A DNA stretch of 64,000 nt from Papaver somniferum (taxonomy: Eukaryota; Streptophyta; Magnoliopsida; Ranunculales; Papaveraceae), in the NCBI RefSeq assembly GCF_003573695.1, contig NC_039358.1:10768326-10832325 (forward strand), read 5' to 3'. Within the stretch, counting starts at the first letter, position 1. Each line of letters starts with the position of its first letter. A program made the position numbers and the translations under genes. A model generated the notes under the pieces. It ran no database searches. It saw only the letters and a list, made by a program, of their open reading frames with translations, and was not told where the DNA came from. This document shows, piece by piece, positions 1 to 11,457 of the stretch.

Positions 1-1
1 T

Positions 2-298
2 CAGAACAATTCAAAGGTCAAGTTTGCAAATATTCAACTGCAAATAAACCAACTCTTAGATGGACAGGCCAAAATCCTTGCTAATCAGAATATTCTGATA
101 CGGAATAAAAAGAAGCTCATCATGGACTGTGTCAAGGCTAAACAACTTGCTAGGATTGTTGATCGTAAAGTTGGTGTTCTAACTCACGAACATGGTGTAT
201 CTACGGTCAAAAGAGTAAAGAAAATCAGTGATACTATTAGAGCATTGCTCGGTCTACCTCGCATGCGTTGCTATCTCAAACATGTTTGTCAATGTTAG
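2..298 (+). CDS. C-terminal part of a retroelement ORF (3' ORF of a SIRE-type Copia element)
   Basis: An open frame enters from the left edge and runs 98 codons to a TAG at 296-298. It has no start codon in the window. The peptide is rich in K, Q, N, L and I and looks like a coiled coil in its first half. It has no catalytic motif. It stops about 60 bp inside the LTR-like sequence that follows (homology to the LTR at 43848-45126 starts near 235). A purine-rich stretch at 211-230 could be the polypurine tract. The position just upstream of a 3' LTR fits the extra ORF that SIRE/Maximus Copia elements carry after pol. That assignment rests on position, not on recognised protein similarity. It could also be the end of an unrelated captured gene. 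Confidence 0.4.
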   Translation, partial: QNNSKVKFANIQLQINQLLDGQAKILANQNILIRNKKKLIMDCVKAKQLARIVDRKVGVLTHEHGVSTVKRVKKISDTIRALLGLPRMRCYLKHVCQC

Positions 299-1477
299 TG
301 ATCAAAACTATAAGTCTTGAATTCTAGTCTACTATAGCTAAGGTCTCGGACTAGGATAGAAAGTGTAGTTGAGCTCAAGAACTCCATGGAGATCATCATA
401 CAAGACGAAGGACTACTCAAGGAACCGGTGGATCTTCATCGACTAAAAGGTATGTGGAGACTTGAATTTATCTATCACTCAAAAGTCTATCTACTCTATC
501 TCCTATCTTGAGACAAAAGTAGTTGTGCTATATAGACTTCGGTTATACACATTTGTTATTTCGAGCCGAGTTTATCTCTCCTATCTATTTCTCGAAATAT
601 GTGTTGGTAAGATTTCGCTTTGGCCAAACTTATGTTTATCTAGTGACGAAAGTCATGTTATGTTTAAATCACTTTGAAAATGGCTTTGATGACGATAGTC
701 GATTCTTTATGTCCAACGACTATTATAACATTATAGAAGAATGTTTCAATGATTGAAATGATAGTTTAGATTATATAACCATTGTTGGATATAAGCATTG
801 TTGTGGAAACACATATATGTATAAGTCCTTATTCCTTGAACCGAAGTTTGCGAACTTTGTTGATCAAGAGAATCGGAACAAGAGCCTTGAACTCAGTCCG
901 CGAACTGGCGGAAGTTCTCGACCCGAGAAAATCTACTGGAGTTTGAGAACTCCTTCCAGGAAATTAAGTCCGCGAACCCAGTCCGCGAACTTGAGTTGGT
1001 TATATCTAAAGACGATTGTTTGTGAACTCATTTTTATATAAACTAAGGAATGCTAGTTGCAAACCGTGGCTATAAAGTTCATGAACCGATTCGAATAAAT
1101 AAAATCGTTTTTGCTTCAATTGTGTCTTGTGTAGTTATATAATATTTCATTGCAATTGAACAACTCTCTAACTAGTTCATTTGAGTCATTTGAACTAGTT
1201 ATGGTGAAGAAGAAGATGGTTGATATGAAAGTGCTCATATGGCTAACCATTTGGTTAACTATTGTTGAACCAACAAATGTACATGTTTGGGTACGGTTAC
1301 ACGAACCTAGAAATGTGCATTTCATTTGTGTGTAACAAGCTAGGTTTTCGATCTAACGGTTGAAAGATATTAGCTTGAATCTAATCAGCTTTTCATCTAA
1401 CGGTTAATATTGAATGCTTTGTTACCAAGCTAACATTGATTGCCTTTGATATTTGAATTATTAAGAACTCGTTAGTT
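235..1477 (+). repeat. Truncated 3' LTR (U3 part) of a SIRE-type Copia element
   Basis: This stretch is a diverged plus-strand relative of the minus-strand LTR at 43848-45126. Shared landmarks in the same order: a start resembling TGTTAGAGCATTGCTC (TATTAGAG here), a block near 330-360 on the 'ctcggactaggatag' theme, the block around 477-620, the block around 1090-1200 and the block around 1340-1420. Similarity stops just before the point where the other copy has its TATA box. From about 1478 the sequence becomes Reina-like pol. About 1.2 kb of an LTR that should be about 2.4 kb is therefore present, and the downstream half has been replaced or deleted. Predicted short ORFs here are not genes. 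Confidence 0.7.
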
Positions 1478-3624
1478 ATTTGTCAATGAGTCTAAATGCA
1501 CCTTTGCACAAAACATAGTGAAGTATTTGGGTCACGTAATATCTTCTGAAGGAGTTTCAGTCGATTAAGATAAGATTCAAAGTATTATTTCATGGCCTCT
1601 TCCTACTTCATTGAAAGAATTAAAAGGTTTTCTGGGTCTAGCCGGCTATTATCGCAAATTTGTAAAGGATTTTAGTAATCTTAGTGCACCTTTAACTCAA
1701 CTACTGAAGAAGGATGCATTTATCTAGAATGATAATGCCACTACTGCATTCAAAGTGCTTCAACATGCTCTTACTACAACCCCAAGGAATTCTCTCTTGA
1801 GTGTGATGCATCTGGTAATAGATTAGGAGCTGTATTTTTGCAGTCTGGTCGACCAATTTCTTATTATAGCAAACCATCGACAAGAAAGAATTTAAATCTT
1901 TCGATATATGATAAAGAAATGCTTGCAATCGTATTTGCAGTTCAAAAATGGATACCTTATCTACTTGGTCTCCATTTCAAGATTCTGACAGATCATAAGA
2001 GTCTGAAATACTTTCTTGATCAAAAACTCTCTTCTATGGAGCAACGGAAATGGTTATCCAAGCTATTGGGTTATGATTATGAGATTATTTTTCGAAAAGG
2101 AAAAGAAAATCTTGCAGCTGATGCTTTTTCACGCAACATTGGATCTTGCTTTAGCTTGACCGCACCAATTTTTTCTGGAGTTACTGAGATAATTCGTGAA
2201 TGTCATCTGGATGCTGAGCTAAGTACTTTGATTCAACAACTCATTAATTCTCCTTCTTGCAAACTCAATTTTTCGTACATTAATGGAGTCTTGCGCTACA
2301 AAGGAAGAATAGTTATGGTACCTACATCTTTATGGTGTACCAAATTTCTTGAGGAATTTCATTCAAACCCTATAGGGGGTCATTCAGGGTTTTTAAGAAC
2401 TTTTAAACATGTGAAGCACAAATTTTATTGGAAGGGTATGAAACAATCAATCAAAGATTTCATTGCTCAGTGCGATGTTTGTCAAAGAAATAAAACTGAA
2501 GCTATATCACCACCAGGATTATTGAGTCCACTTCCTATTCCTTCTGATGTATGGATTGATATATCCATGGATTTTATTGATGGTTTTCCTCTTTCTGATC
2601 GCAAGAATGCAATTTTGGTAGTTGTTGATCGTTTAACCAAGTATGCACATTTTATACCTCTCACACACCCTTATTCTGCTAGTTCTATTGCCTAAGTGTT
2701 TGTACGTGAGATTATTCGACTTCATGGTATGCCAAGAAGTATAGTCAGTGATCGAGATCCCATTTTTATGAGCAACTTTTGGGAAGCTTATTTCCAGCTT
2801 CAAAATACCCAGTTATGTCGCATTTCTGCTTAACATCCTCAAAGTGATGGTCAAACTGAAGTCACAAATAGGACATTAGAATGTTATTAGAGGTGTTTTG
2901 CTGGTATGAAGCCGAATTATTGGTCAATATGGATCCCATGGGCTGAATGGTGGTACAACGCAAGTCATCATTCTTCCATTAATATGTCTCTTTATCAAGA
3001 TCTTTATGGTCGTCCATCACCAACAATTTCAGCTTACCTACTTGGTACAACTTCAGTGCATGATGTGGATGTAAATCATAAGGCCAGAGACCATACACTC
3101 AAGTTATTAAAATCACATCTCCTTGATGCTCAGGCGAGAATGAAAGCATACACTGATTCTCATCGCACTGAACGAGAGTTCTCTATAGGTGATTGTGTTT
3201 TTCTTCGTCTATAACCTTATAGACAGCGCAGTGTTACTAACCAATCATTTTATAAACTTTCACCAAGATTTTATGGCCCTTTTCGTGTTCTTGAAAAGAT
3301 AGGTTCAGTGGCATATAGATTAGATCTTCCAGCAGAAAGTCGCATCCATCCCGTATTTCATGTTTCTCAATTAAAACTGAAATTGGGAGCAGCTAACTCT
3401 GTTCAACAGATTCTACCATCTGTTATTGATTATGATAAGTGGGAACCAGAAGCTATTTTGGAGCGAAAGATGTTCATAAAAGGTTCTTATGCTGGCACTA
3501 AATGGTTAGTCAAATGGATGGATCACCCCAATTATGAAGCTACATGGGAGGATGCAGATGAGTTCCTTCTTCGTTTTCCATAGTTTGAGGCTTGAGGACA
3601 AGCCGTTTTTCATCCAAGGATGGA
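1478..3624 (+). pseudogene. Chromovirus pol fragment, unit 0 (end of RT, RNase H, integrase, chromodomain)
   Basis: The frame begins inside the reverse transcriptase ('KCTFAQN', then 'KYLGHVISSEG', 'LKGFLGLAGYYRKF' near 1615-1660), so the RT active site is absent. RNase H follows, with D-S-E-D landmarks such as 'YDKEMLAI' and 'LTDHKSLKYFLDQ'. Then come the integrase zinc finger ('GGHSGFLRTF' ... 'CDVCQRNK'), the integrase core ('SMDFIDGFP', 'SDRDP', 'GQTEVTNRT') and a chromodomain ('[19 protein letters not shown]'). Lesions: stops near 1565 and 1723, a deletion at the RT-RNase H junction near 1783, TAA at 2693, TAA near 2831, TAG near 2887, TAA near 3211 and TAG near 3581. It is the only unit that keeps an uninterrupted integrase zinc finger. 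Its 3' half matches units A and B rather than C. Confidence 0.85.
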
Positions 3625-3933
3625 TGTTGCGATGCCAACTCCAAGTTAGCTTTGTTACCTTAAATAGCTTTTCTATTTTTAGCTTGCTTTAAATTCCTAG
3701 TTTAGTTTAAACTCTATTTTTATTGTTACTTGTTTCATAGGTACGAGAAGATATAAATACTTCTCTCGAGCTGTGTAAAAGCTTAAGAATTAATACGATA
3801 AACTTTTCTTCAAATCTCTTCTAGACTTCTTTTCTTATTCTCAATCCTCTAAATCTCTTAATTCTTCTTGTTATCTGGGTTCTAAACCTATTTCAGTTAC
3901 GTAAACCTTGTGTTTTGGTCTAGAACCCTAACA
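3625..3933 (+). repeat. Chromovirus LTR1
   Basis: 309 bp, TGTTGCGATGCC to CCCTAACA. It lies directly after the chromodomain frame and a purine-rich tract (ccaaggatgga), and directly before the tRNA-Met-like primer site at 3935. A TATA box (atataaata) lies near 3752. It is identical by eye to LTR2 and differs from LTR3/LTR4 at about a dozen positions (for example gataaacttttcttc against gagaagctgttcttc). Confidence 0.9.
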
Positions 3934-6009
3934 TCTGGTTCAGAGCAGGTTTGTCCTGTACCTATTTTTACACCAATTTTTTTTCCAATGACGTACACAG
4001 ACGATTTGTCTAACCTACAACAAAGTATTAATGGTGTTACAACCAAACTTGGTATACTGGTTGAAACTATCACCAAAGATCGTGAGTTGGATGAAGCTGC
4101 AGTTAAGAAACTACGTGCAGAGGAAAAATCAGCTCTTACTACAACCCCAGTTTTAATACTTCCATATTTTTCTAAGGAATTCTCTCTTGAGTGTGATGCA
4201 TCTGGTAATGGATTAGGAGCTGTATTGATGCAGTCTGGTCGACCAATTGCTTATTATAGCAAACCCTTGACAGGAAAGAATTTAAATCTTTCAATATATG
4301 ATAAAGAAATGCTTGCAATTGTATCTGCAGTTCAAAAATGGAGACCATGTCTACTTGGTCGCCATTTCAAGATTCTGACAGATCATAAGAGTCTGAAATA
4401 CTTTCTTGATCAAAAACTCTCTTCTATGGAGAAAAAGAAATGGTTATCCAAGTTATTGGGTTATGATTATGAGATTATTTTTCCAAAAGGAAAAGAAAAT
4501 CTTGCAGCTGATGCTTTTTCACGCAACATTGGATCTTGCTTTAGCTTGACGGCACCAATTTTTTCTGGAGTCACTGAGATAATTCGTGAATGTCATCTGG
4601 ATACGGAGCTAAGTATATTGATTCAAAAACTCATTAATTCTCCTTCTTGCAAACTTAATTTTTGATACATTAATGGAGTCTTGCGCTACAAAGGAAGAAT
4701 AGTTGTGGTACCTACATCTTTATGGTGTACCAAAATTCTTGAGGAATTTCATTCAAACCTTATGGGGGGTCATTCAGGGTTTTTGAGAACGTTTAAACGT
4801 GTGCAGCATAACTTTTATTGGAAGGGTATGAAACAATCAATATTTCATTGCTCAGTGCGATGTTTGTCAAAGAAATAAAACTGAAGCTATATCACCACCA
4901 GGATTATTGAGTCCACTTCCTATTCCTTCTGATGTATGGATTGATATATCCATGGATTTTATTGATGTTTTTCCTATTTCTGATCGCAAGAATGCAATTC
5001 TGGTGGTTGTTGATCGTTTAACCAAGTATGCACATTTTATACCTCTCACACACCCTTATTCTTCTAGTTCTATTGCAAAAGTGTTTGTACGTGAGATTGT
5101 TCGACTTCATGGGATGCCAAGAAGTATAGTCAGCGATCGAGATCCCATTGTTAAGAACAATTTTTGGGAAGCTTATTTTCAGCTTCAAAATACCCGGTTA
5201 TGTCGCATTTCTGCTTATCATCTTCAGAGTGATGGTCAAACTGAAGTCACAAATAGGACATTAGAATGTTATTAGAGGTGTTTTGCTGGTATGAAGCCGA
5301 ATTATTGGTCAATATGGATCCCATGGGCTGAATGGTGGTACAACGCAAGTCATCATTCTTCCATTAATATGTCTCTTTATCAAGATCTTTATGGTCGTCC
5401 ATCACCAACAATTTCAGCTTACCTACTTGGTACAACTTCAGTGCATGATGTGGATGTAAATCTTAAGGCCAGAGACCATACACTCAAGTTATTAAAATCA
5501 CATCTCCTTGATGCTCAGGCGAGAATGAAAGCATACACTGATTCTCATCGCACTGAACGAGAGTTCTCTATAGGTGATTGTGTTTTTCTTCGTCTATAAC
5601 CTTATAGACAGCGCAGTGTTACTAACCAATCATTTTATAAACTTTCACCAAGATTTTATGGCCCTTTTCGTGTTCTTGAAAAGATAGGTTCAGTGGCATA
5701 TAGATTAGATCTTCCAGCAGAAAGTCGCATCCATCCCGTATTTCATGTTTCTCAATTAAAACTGAAATTGGGAGCAGCTAACTCTGTTCAACAGATTCTA
5801 CCATCTGTTATTGATTATGATAAGTGGGAACCAGAAGCTATTTTGGAGCGAAAGATGTTCATAAAAGGTTCTTATGCTGGCACTAAATGGTTAGTCAAAT
5901 GGATGGATCACCCCAATTATGAAGCTACATGGGAGGATGCAGATGAGTTCCTTCTTCGTTTTCCATAGTTTGAGGCTTGAGGACAAGCCGTTTTTCATCC
6001 AAGGATGGA
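3934..6009 (+). pseudogene. Internal region A: gag N-terminus fused to RNase H, integrase, chromodomain
   Basis: After the primer site an ATG at 3988 opens a frame to 4665. About 47 residues resembling the start of a Gypsy gag ('MTYTDDLSNLQQSINGV') run in frame into the RNase H domain ('LTTTPVLILPYFSKEFSLEC' onward). Rest of gag, protease and the RT catalytic core are absent, so an internal deletion joined gag to the end of RT. RNase H keeps its acidic residues (CDAS, YDKE, LTDH). The integrase zinc finger is destroyed by a 5-bp deletion near 4843 relative to unit 0. The integrase core is open at 4907-5275 with its D, D, E landmarks and stops at TAG 5273-5275. Further open blocks are 5291-5599 and 5693-5968 (chromodomain). 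Confidence 0.87.
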
Positions 6010-6318
6010 TGTTGCGATGCCAACTCCAAGTTAGCTTTGTTACCTTAAATAGCTTTTCTATTTTTAGCTTGCTTTAAATTCCTAGTTTAGTTTAAACTCT
6101 ATTTTTATTGTTACTTGTTTCATAGGTACGAGAAGATATAAATACTTCTCTCGAGCTGTGTAAAAGCTTAAGAATTAATACGATAAACTTTTCTTCAAAT
6201 CTCTTCTAGACTTCTTTTCTTATTCTCAATCCTCTAAATCTCTTAATTCTTCTTGTTATCTGGGTTCTAAACCTATTTCAGTTACGTAAACCTTGTGTTT
6301 TGGTCTAGAACCCTAACA
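6010..6318 (+). repeat. Chromovirus LTR2
   Basis: 309 bp, same ends as LTR1 and the same sequence by eye. It separates internal regions A and B and serves as the 3' LTR of A and 5' LTR of B. The primer site follows at 6320. Confidence 0.9.
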
Positions 6319-8394
6319 TCTGGTTCAGAGCAGGTTTGTCCTGTACCTATTTTTACACCAATTTTTTTTCCAATGACGTACACAGACGATTTGTCTAACC
6401 TACAACAAAGTATTAATGGTGTTACAACCAAACTTGGTATACTGGTTGAAACTATCACCAAAGATCGTGAGTTGGATGAAGCTGCAGTTAAGAAACTACG
6501 TGCAGAGGAAAAATCAGCTCTTACTACAACCCCAGTTTTAATACTTCCATATTTTTCTAAGGAATTCTCTCTTGAGTGTGATGCATCTGGTAATGGATTA
6601 GGAGCTGTATTGATGCAGTCTGGTCGACCAATTGCTTATTATAGCAAACCCTTGACAGGAAAGAATTTAAATCTTTCAATATATGATAAAGAAATGCTTG
6701 CAATTGTATCTGCAGTTCAAAAATGGAGACCATGTCTACTTGGTCGCCATTTCAAGATTCTGACAGATCATAAGAGTCTGAAATACTTTCTTGATCAAAA
6801 ACTCTCTTCTATGGAGAAAAAGAAATGGTTATCCAAGTTATTGGGTTATGATTATGAGATTATTTTTCCAAAAGGAAAAGAAAATCTTGCAGCTGATGCT
6901 TTTTCACGCAACATTGGATCTTGCTTTAGCTTGACGGCACCAATTTTTTCTGGAGTCACTGAGATAATTCGTGAATGTCATCTGGATACGGAGCTAAGTA
7001 TATTGATTCAAAAACTCATTAATTCTCCTTCTTGCAAACTTAATTTTTGATACATTAATGGAGTCTTGCGCTACAAAGGAAGAATAGTTGTGGTACCTAC
7101 ATCTTTATGGTGTACCAAAATTCTTGAGGAATTTCATTCAAACCTTATGGGGGGTCATTCAGGGTTTTTGAGAACGTTTAAACGTGTGCAGCATAACTTT
7201 TATTGGAAGGGTATGAAACAATCAATATTTCATTGCTCAGTGCGATGTTTGTCAAAGAAATAAAACTGAAGCTATATCACCACCAGGATTATTGAGTCCA
7301 CTTCCTATTCCTTCTGATGTATGGATTGATATATCCATGGATTTTATTGATGTTTTTCCTATTTCTGATCGCAAGAATGCAATTCTGGTGGTTGTTGATC
7401 GTTTAACCAAGTATGCACATTTTATACCTCTCACACACCCTTATTCTTCTAGTTCTATTGCAAAAGTGTTTGTACGTGAGATTGTTCGACTTCATGGGAT
7501 GCCAAGAAGTATAGTCAGCGATCGAGATCCCATTGTTAAGAACAATTTTTGGGAAGCTTATTTTCAGCTTCAAAATACCCGGTTATGTCGCATTTCTGCT
7601 TATCATCTTCAGAGTGATGGTCAAACTGAAGTCACAAATAGGACATTAGAATGTTATTAGAGGTGTTTTGCTGGTATGAAGCCGAATTATTGGTCAATAT
7701 GGATCCCATGGGCTGAATGGTGGTACAACGCAAGTCATCATTCTTCCATTAATATGTCTCTTTATCAAGATCTTTATGGTCGTCCATCTTCAACAATTTC
7801 AGCTTACCTACTTGGTACAACTTCAGTGCATGATGTGGATGTAAATCTTAAGGCCAGAGACCATACACTCAAGTTATTAAAATCACATCTCCTTGATGCT
7901 CAGGCGAGAATGAAAGCATACACTGATTCTCATCGCACTGAACGAGAGTTCTCTATAGGTGATTGTGTTTTTCTTCGTCTATAACCTTATAGACAACGCA
8001 GTGTTACTAACCAATCATTTTATAAACTTTCACCAAGATTTTATGGCCCTTTTCGTGTTCTTGAAAAGATAGGTTCAGTGGCATATAGATTAGATCTTCC
8101 AGCAGAAAGTCGCATCCATCCCGTATTTCATGTTTCTCAATTAAAACTGAAATTGGGAGCAGCTAACTCTGTTCAACAGATTCTACCATCTGTTATTGAT
8201 TATGATAAGTGGGAACCAGAAGCTATTTTGGAGCGAAAGATGTTCATAAAAGGTTCTTATGCTGGCACTAAATGGTTAGTCAAATGGATGGATCACCCCA
8301 ATTATGAAGCTACATGGGAGGATGCAGATGAGTTCCTTCTTCGTTTTCCATAGTTTGAGGCTTGAGGACAAGCCGTTTTTCATCCAAGGATGGA
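6319..8394 (+). pseudogene. Internal region B: copy of region A
   Basis: A near-perfect copy of 3934-6009. It carries the same gag::RNase H fusion (ATG 6373, stop 7050), the same 5-bp integrase deletion, the same open integrase core (7292-7660), and the same downstream stops. The differences I can see are a two-base change near 7788 (P to S in the translated block) and one base near 7996. Such identity over 2.1 kb including lesions points to very recent amplification or to homogenisation. Confidence 0.87.
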
Positions 8395-8703
8395 TGTTGC
8401 GATGCCAACTCCAAGTTAGCTTTGTTACCTTAAATAGCTTTTCTATTTTTAGCTTGTTTTAAGTTCCTAGTTTAGTTTAAACTTTATTTTTAGTGTTACT
8501 TGTTTCACAAGTACGAGAAGATATAAATACTTCTCTCGAGCTGTGTAAAAGCTTAAGAATTAATACGAGAAGCTGTTCTTCAAATCTCTTGTAGCCTTCT
8601 TTTCTTCTTCTCAATCCTCTTAATCTCTTAATTCTTTTTGTTATCTGGGTTCTAAACCTATTTCAGTTACGTAAACCTTGTGTTTTGGTCTAGAACCCTA
8701 ACA
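8395..8703 (+). repeat. Chromovirus LTR3
   Basis: 309 bp. Its first part keeps the one-base deletion of LTR1/2 (TGTTGCG), but from about 8455 onward it carries the variants of LTR4 (agcttgttttaagttcc, gagaagctgttc, ttgtagcc). It is therefore a mosaic of the LTR1/2 and LTR4 types. Confidence 0.9.
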
Positions 8704-10779
8704 TCTGGTTCAGAGCAGGTTTGTCCTGTACCTATTTTTACACCAATTTTTTTTCCAATGACGTACACAGACGATTTGTCTAACCTACAACAAAGTATTA
8801 ATGGTGTTACAACCAAACTTGGTATACTGGTTGAAACTATCACCAAAGATCGTGAGTTGGATGAAGCTGCAGTTAAGAAACTACGTGCAGAGGAAAAATC
8901 AGCTCTTACTACAACCCCAGTTTTAATACTTCCATATTTTTCTAAGGAATTCTCTCTTGAGTGTGATGCATCTGGTAATGGATTAGGAGCTGTATTGATG
9001 CAGTCTGGTCGACCAATTGCTTATTATAGCAAACCCTTGACAGGAAAGAATTTAAATCTTTCAATATATGATAAAGAAATGCTTGCAATTGTATCTGCAG
9101 TTCAAAAATGGAGACCATGTCTACTTGGTCGCCATTTCAAGATTCTGACAGATCATAAGAGTCTGAAATACTTTCTTGATCAAAAACTCTCTTCTATGGA
9201 GAAAAAGAAATGGTTATCCAAGTTATTGGGTTATGATTATGAGATTATTTTTCCAAAAGGAAAAGAAAATCTTGCAGCTGATGCTTTTTCACGCAACATT
9301 GGATCTTGCTTTAGCTTGACGGCACCAATTTTTTCTGGAGTCACTGAGATAATTCGTGAATGTCATCTGGATACGGAGCTAAGTATATTGATTCAAAAAC
9401 TCATTAATTCTCCTTCTTGCAAACTTAATTTTTGATACATTAATGGAGTCTTGCGCTACAAAGGAAGAATAGTTGTGGTACCTACATCTTTATGGTGTAC
9501 CAAAATTCTTGAGGAATTTCATTCAAACCTTATGGGGGGTCATTCAGGGTTTTTGAGAACGTTTAAACGTGTGCAGCATAACTTTTATTGGAAGGGTATG
9601 AAACAATCAATATTTCATTGCTCAGTGCGATGTTTGTCAAAGAAATAAAACTGAAGCTATATCACCACCAGGATTATTGAGTCCACTTCCTATTCCTTCT
9701 GATGTATGGATTGATATATCCATGGATTTTATTGATGTTTTTCCTATTTCTGATCGCAAGAATGCAATTCTGGTGGTTGTTGATCGTTTAACCAAGTATG
9801 CACATTTTATACCTCTCACACACCCTTATTCTTCTAGTTCTATTGCAAAAGTGTTTGTACGTGAGATTGTTCGACTTCATGGGATGCCAAGAAGTATAGT
9901 CAGCGATCGAGATCCCATTGTTAAGAACAATTTTTGGGAAGCTTATTTTCAGCTTCAAAATACCCGGTTATGTCGCATTTCTGCTTATCATCTTCAGAGT
10001 GATGGTCAAACTGAAGTCACAAATAGGACATTAGAATGTTTTTCGAGGTGTTTTGCTGGTATGAAGCCGAATGATTGTTCAAGATGGATCCCATGGGCTG
10101 AATGGTGGTACAACTCAAGTCATCATTCTGCCATTAATATGTCTCCTTATCAAGCTCTTTACAGTCGTCCAACACCAACAATTTCAGCTTACCTACCTGG
10201 TACAACTTCAGTGCATGATGTGGATGTAAATCTTAAGGCCAGAGACCATACACTAAAGTTATTAAAATCACATCTCTTTGATGCGTAGGCGAGAATGAAA
10301 GCATGCACTGATGCTCATCGCACTGAACGAGATTTCTCTATAGGTGATTGGGTTTTTCTTCTTCTACAACCTTATATACAACGCACTGTTACTAACCAAT
10401 CATTTTCTAAACTTTCACCAAGATTTTATGGCCCTTTTCGTGTTCTTGAAAAGATAGGTTCCGTGGCATATAGATTAGATCTTCTAGCAAAAAGTCGCAT
10501 CCATCCCGTATTTCATGCTTCTCAACTAAAACTAAAATTAGGAGAAGCTAACTCTGTTCAACAGATTCTACCATATTTTATTGATTATGATAAGTGGGAA
10601 CCAGAAGCTGTTTTGGAGCGAAAGATGTTCATAAAAGGTTCTTATGCTCGCACTAAATGGTTAGTCAAATGGATGGATCACCTCAATTATGAATCTACAT
10701 GGGAGGATGCAGATGAGTTGCTTCTTCGTTTTCCAGAGTTTGAGGCTTGAGGACAAGCCGTTATTCATCCAGGGAGGGA
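8704..10779 (+). pseudogene. Internal region C: least damaged 3' half
   Basis: The first 1.3 kb equal A and B, including the gag::RNase H fusion (ATG 8758, stop 9435) and the integrase zinc-finger deletion. From about 10040 it switches to a different, better preserved sequence: the TAG at 'LECY' becomes a sense codon, so integrase reads on to 10288 (203 residues from 9677). After a single TAG at 10286-10288, the C-terminal part with the chromodomain is open from 10295 to 10750. A purine tract (agggaggga) at 10771 precedes LTR4. Region C most likely shows the original 3' half of the element, while A, B and unit 0 share a degenerate one. Confidence 0.87.
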
Positions 10780-11089
10780 TGTTGGCGATGCCAACTCCAA
10801 GTTAGCTTTGTTACCTTAAATAGCTTTTCTATTTTTAGCTTGTTTTAAGTTCCTAGTTTAGTTTAAACTTTATTTTTAGTGTTACTTGTTTCACAAGTAC
10901 GAGAAGATATAAATACTTCTCTCGAGCTGTGTAAAAGCTTAAGAATTAATACGAGAAGCTGTTCTTCAAATCTCTTGTAGCCTTCTTTTCTTCTTCTCAA
11001 TCCTCTTAATCTCTTAATTCTTTTTGTTATCTGGGTTCTAAACCTATTTCAGTTACGTAAACCTTGTGTTTTGATCTAGAACCCTAACA
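10780..11089 (+). repeat. Chromovirus LTR4 (3' end of the concatemer)
   Basis: 310 bp, starting TGTTGGCGATGCC (one base longer than the others at the start) and ending CCCTAACA at 11089. No primer site follows. Instead the sequence continues as the F-box A intron, matching 55330 onward (tggttcatgattttt). 11089/11090 is therefore the right insertion boundary, and the expected 5-bp target copy would be tggtt. The left partner is lost. Confidence 0.9.
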
Positions 11090-11356
11090 TGGTTCATGAT
11101 TTTATCTTTCTTTGTAGTCATTTTCCTTCAGTTTTGATAATATTCTTGTTTATGTTATGTGATTTTTTGTGTGTGATTGCAAATAGATAATATTGATGTT
11201 TATGCTAAGTGATTTTTTTTTTGTGATTACATATATGAAAATCTAAGTTAAGTCCATTTTTCAACAATCCTTAAAACTGCTTGTTAAAATTCCTGACAGA
11301 GAAATCTCTTAATGAACTAAGTTTCATTTTATTTTTGAGTTATAGGTGGTAAGACA
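11090..11356 (+). other. Remnant of the 5' UTR intron of F-box gene A1
   Basis: The stretch aligns with 55330-55664 of the second copy, including the branch and acceptor region ending ttatag near 11343. The upstream exon and splice donor, present in the second copy at 55306/55307, are not in this copy because the retrotransposon array begins here. Any transcript of A1 would have to start within the intron remnant or in LTR4. Confidence 0.65.
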
Positions 11357-11457
11357 ATGGAGAAGATGGATTCTTTTTCTGCTAATGGTTCTAGTTCTAC
11401 TTTAGATTCAGTTGTGTATCAAAGCAATGTCTTTCGTTTACTGTGGATTCACGTTTT

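Larger units (their letters stand above)
1478..11089 (+). mobile_element. Tandem concatemer of a chromodomain Gypsy retrotransposon (Reina-like)
   Basis: The order is [pol fragment]-LTR1-[internal A]-LTR2-[internal B]-LTR3-[internal C]-LTR4. LTRs begin at 3625, 6010, 8395 and 10780, giving periods of 2385, 2385 and 2385 bp. Internal units are nearly identical; A and B differ at only a few bases by eye. Each LTR is 309-310 bp, starts TGTT and ends ACA, and LTR1-3 are followed by a degenerate initiator-tRNA-Met primer site (tctggttcagagcagg). Pol domains are RNase H, integrase and a C-terminal chromodomain, which makes this a chromovirus. Reina is suggested by the short LTR and is an inference. 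The right end lies in the F-box A1 intron; the left end is cut off by SIRE sequence. No unit encodes a complete reverse transcriptase, so the array is non-autonomous. Confidence 0.88.

Noticed and set aside
2482..2664. Minus-strand frame repeated in all four retrotransposon units (also 4867, 7252, 9637)
   Set aside because: It is the exact antisense of the integrase core frame; a shadow of the real coding strand.
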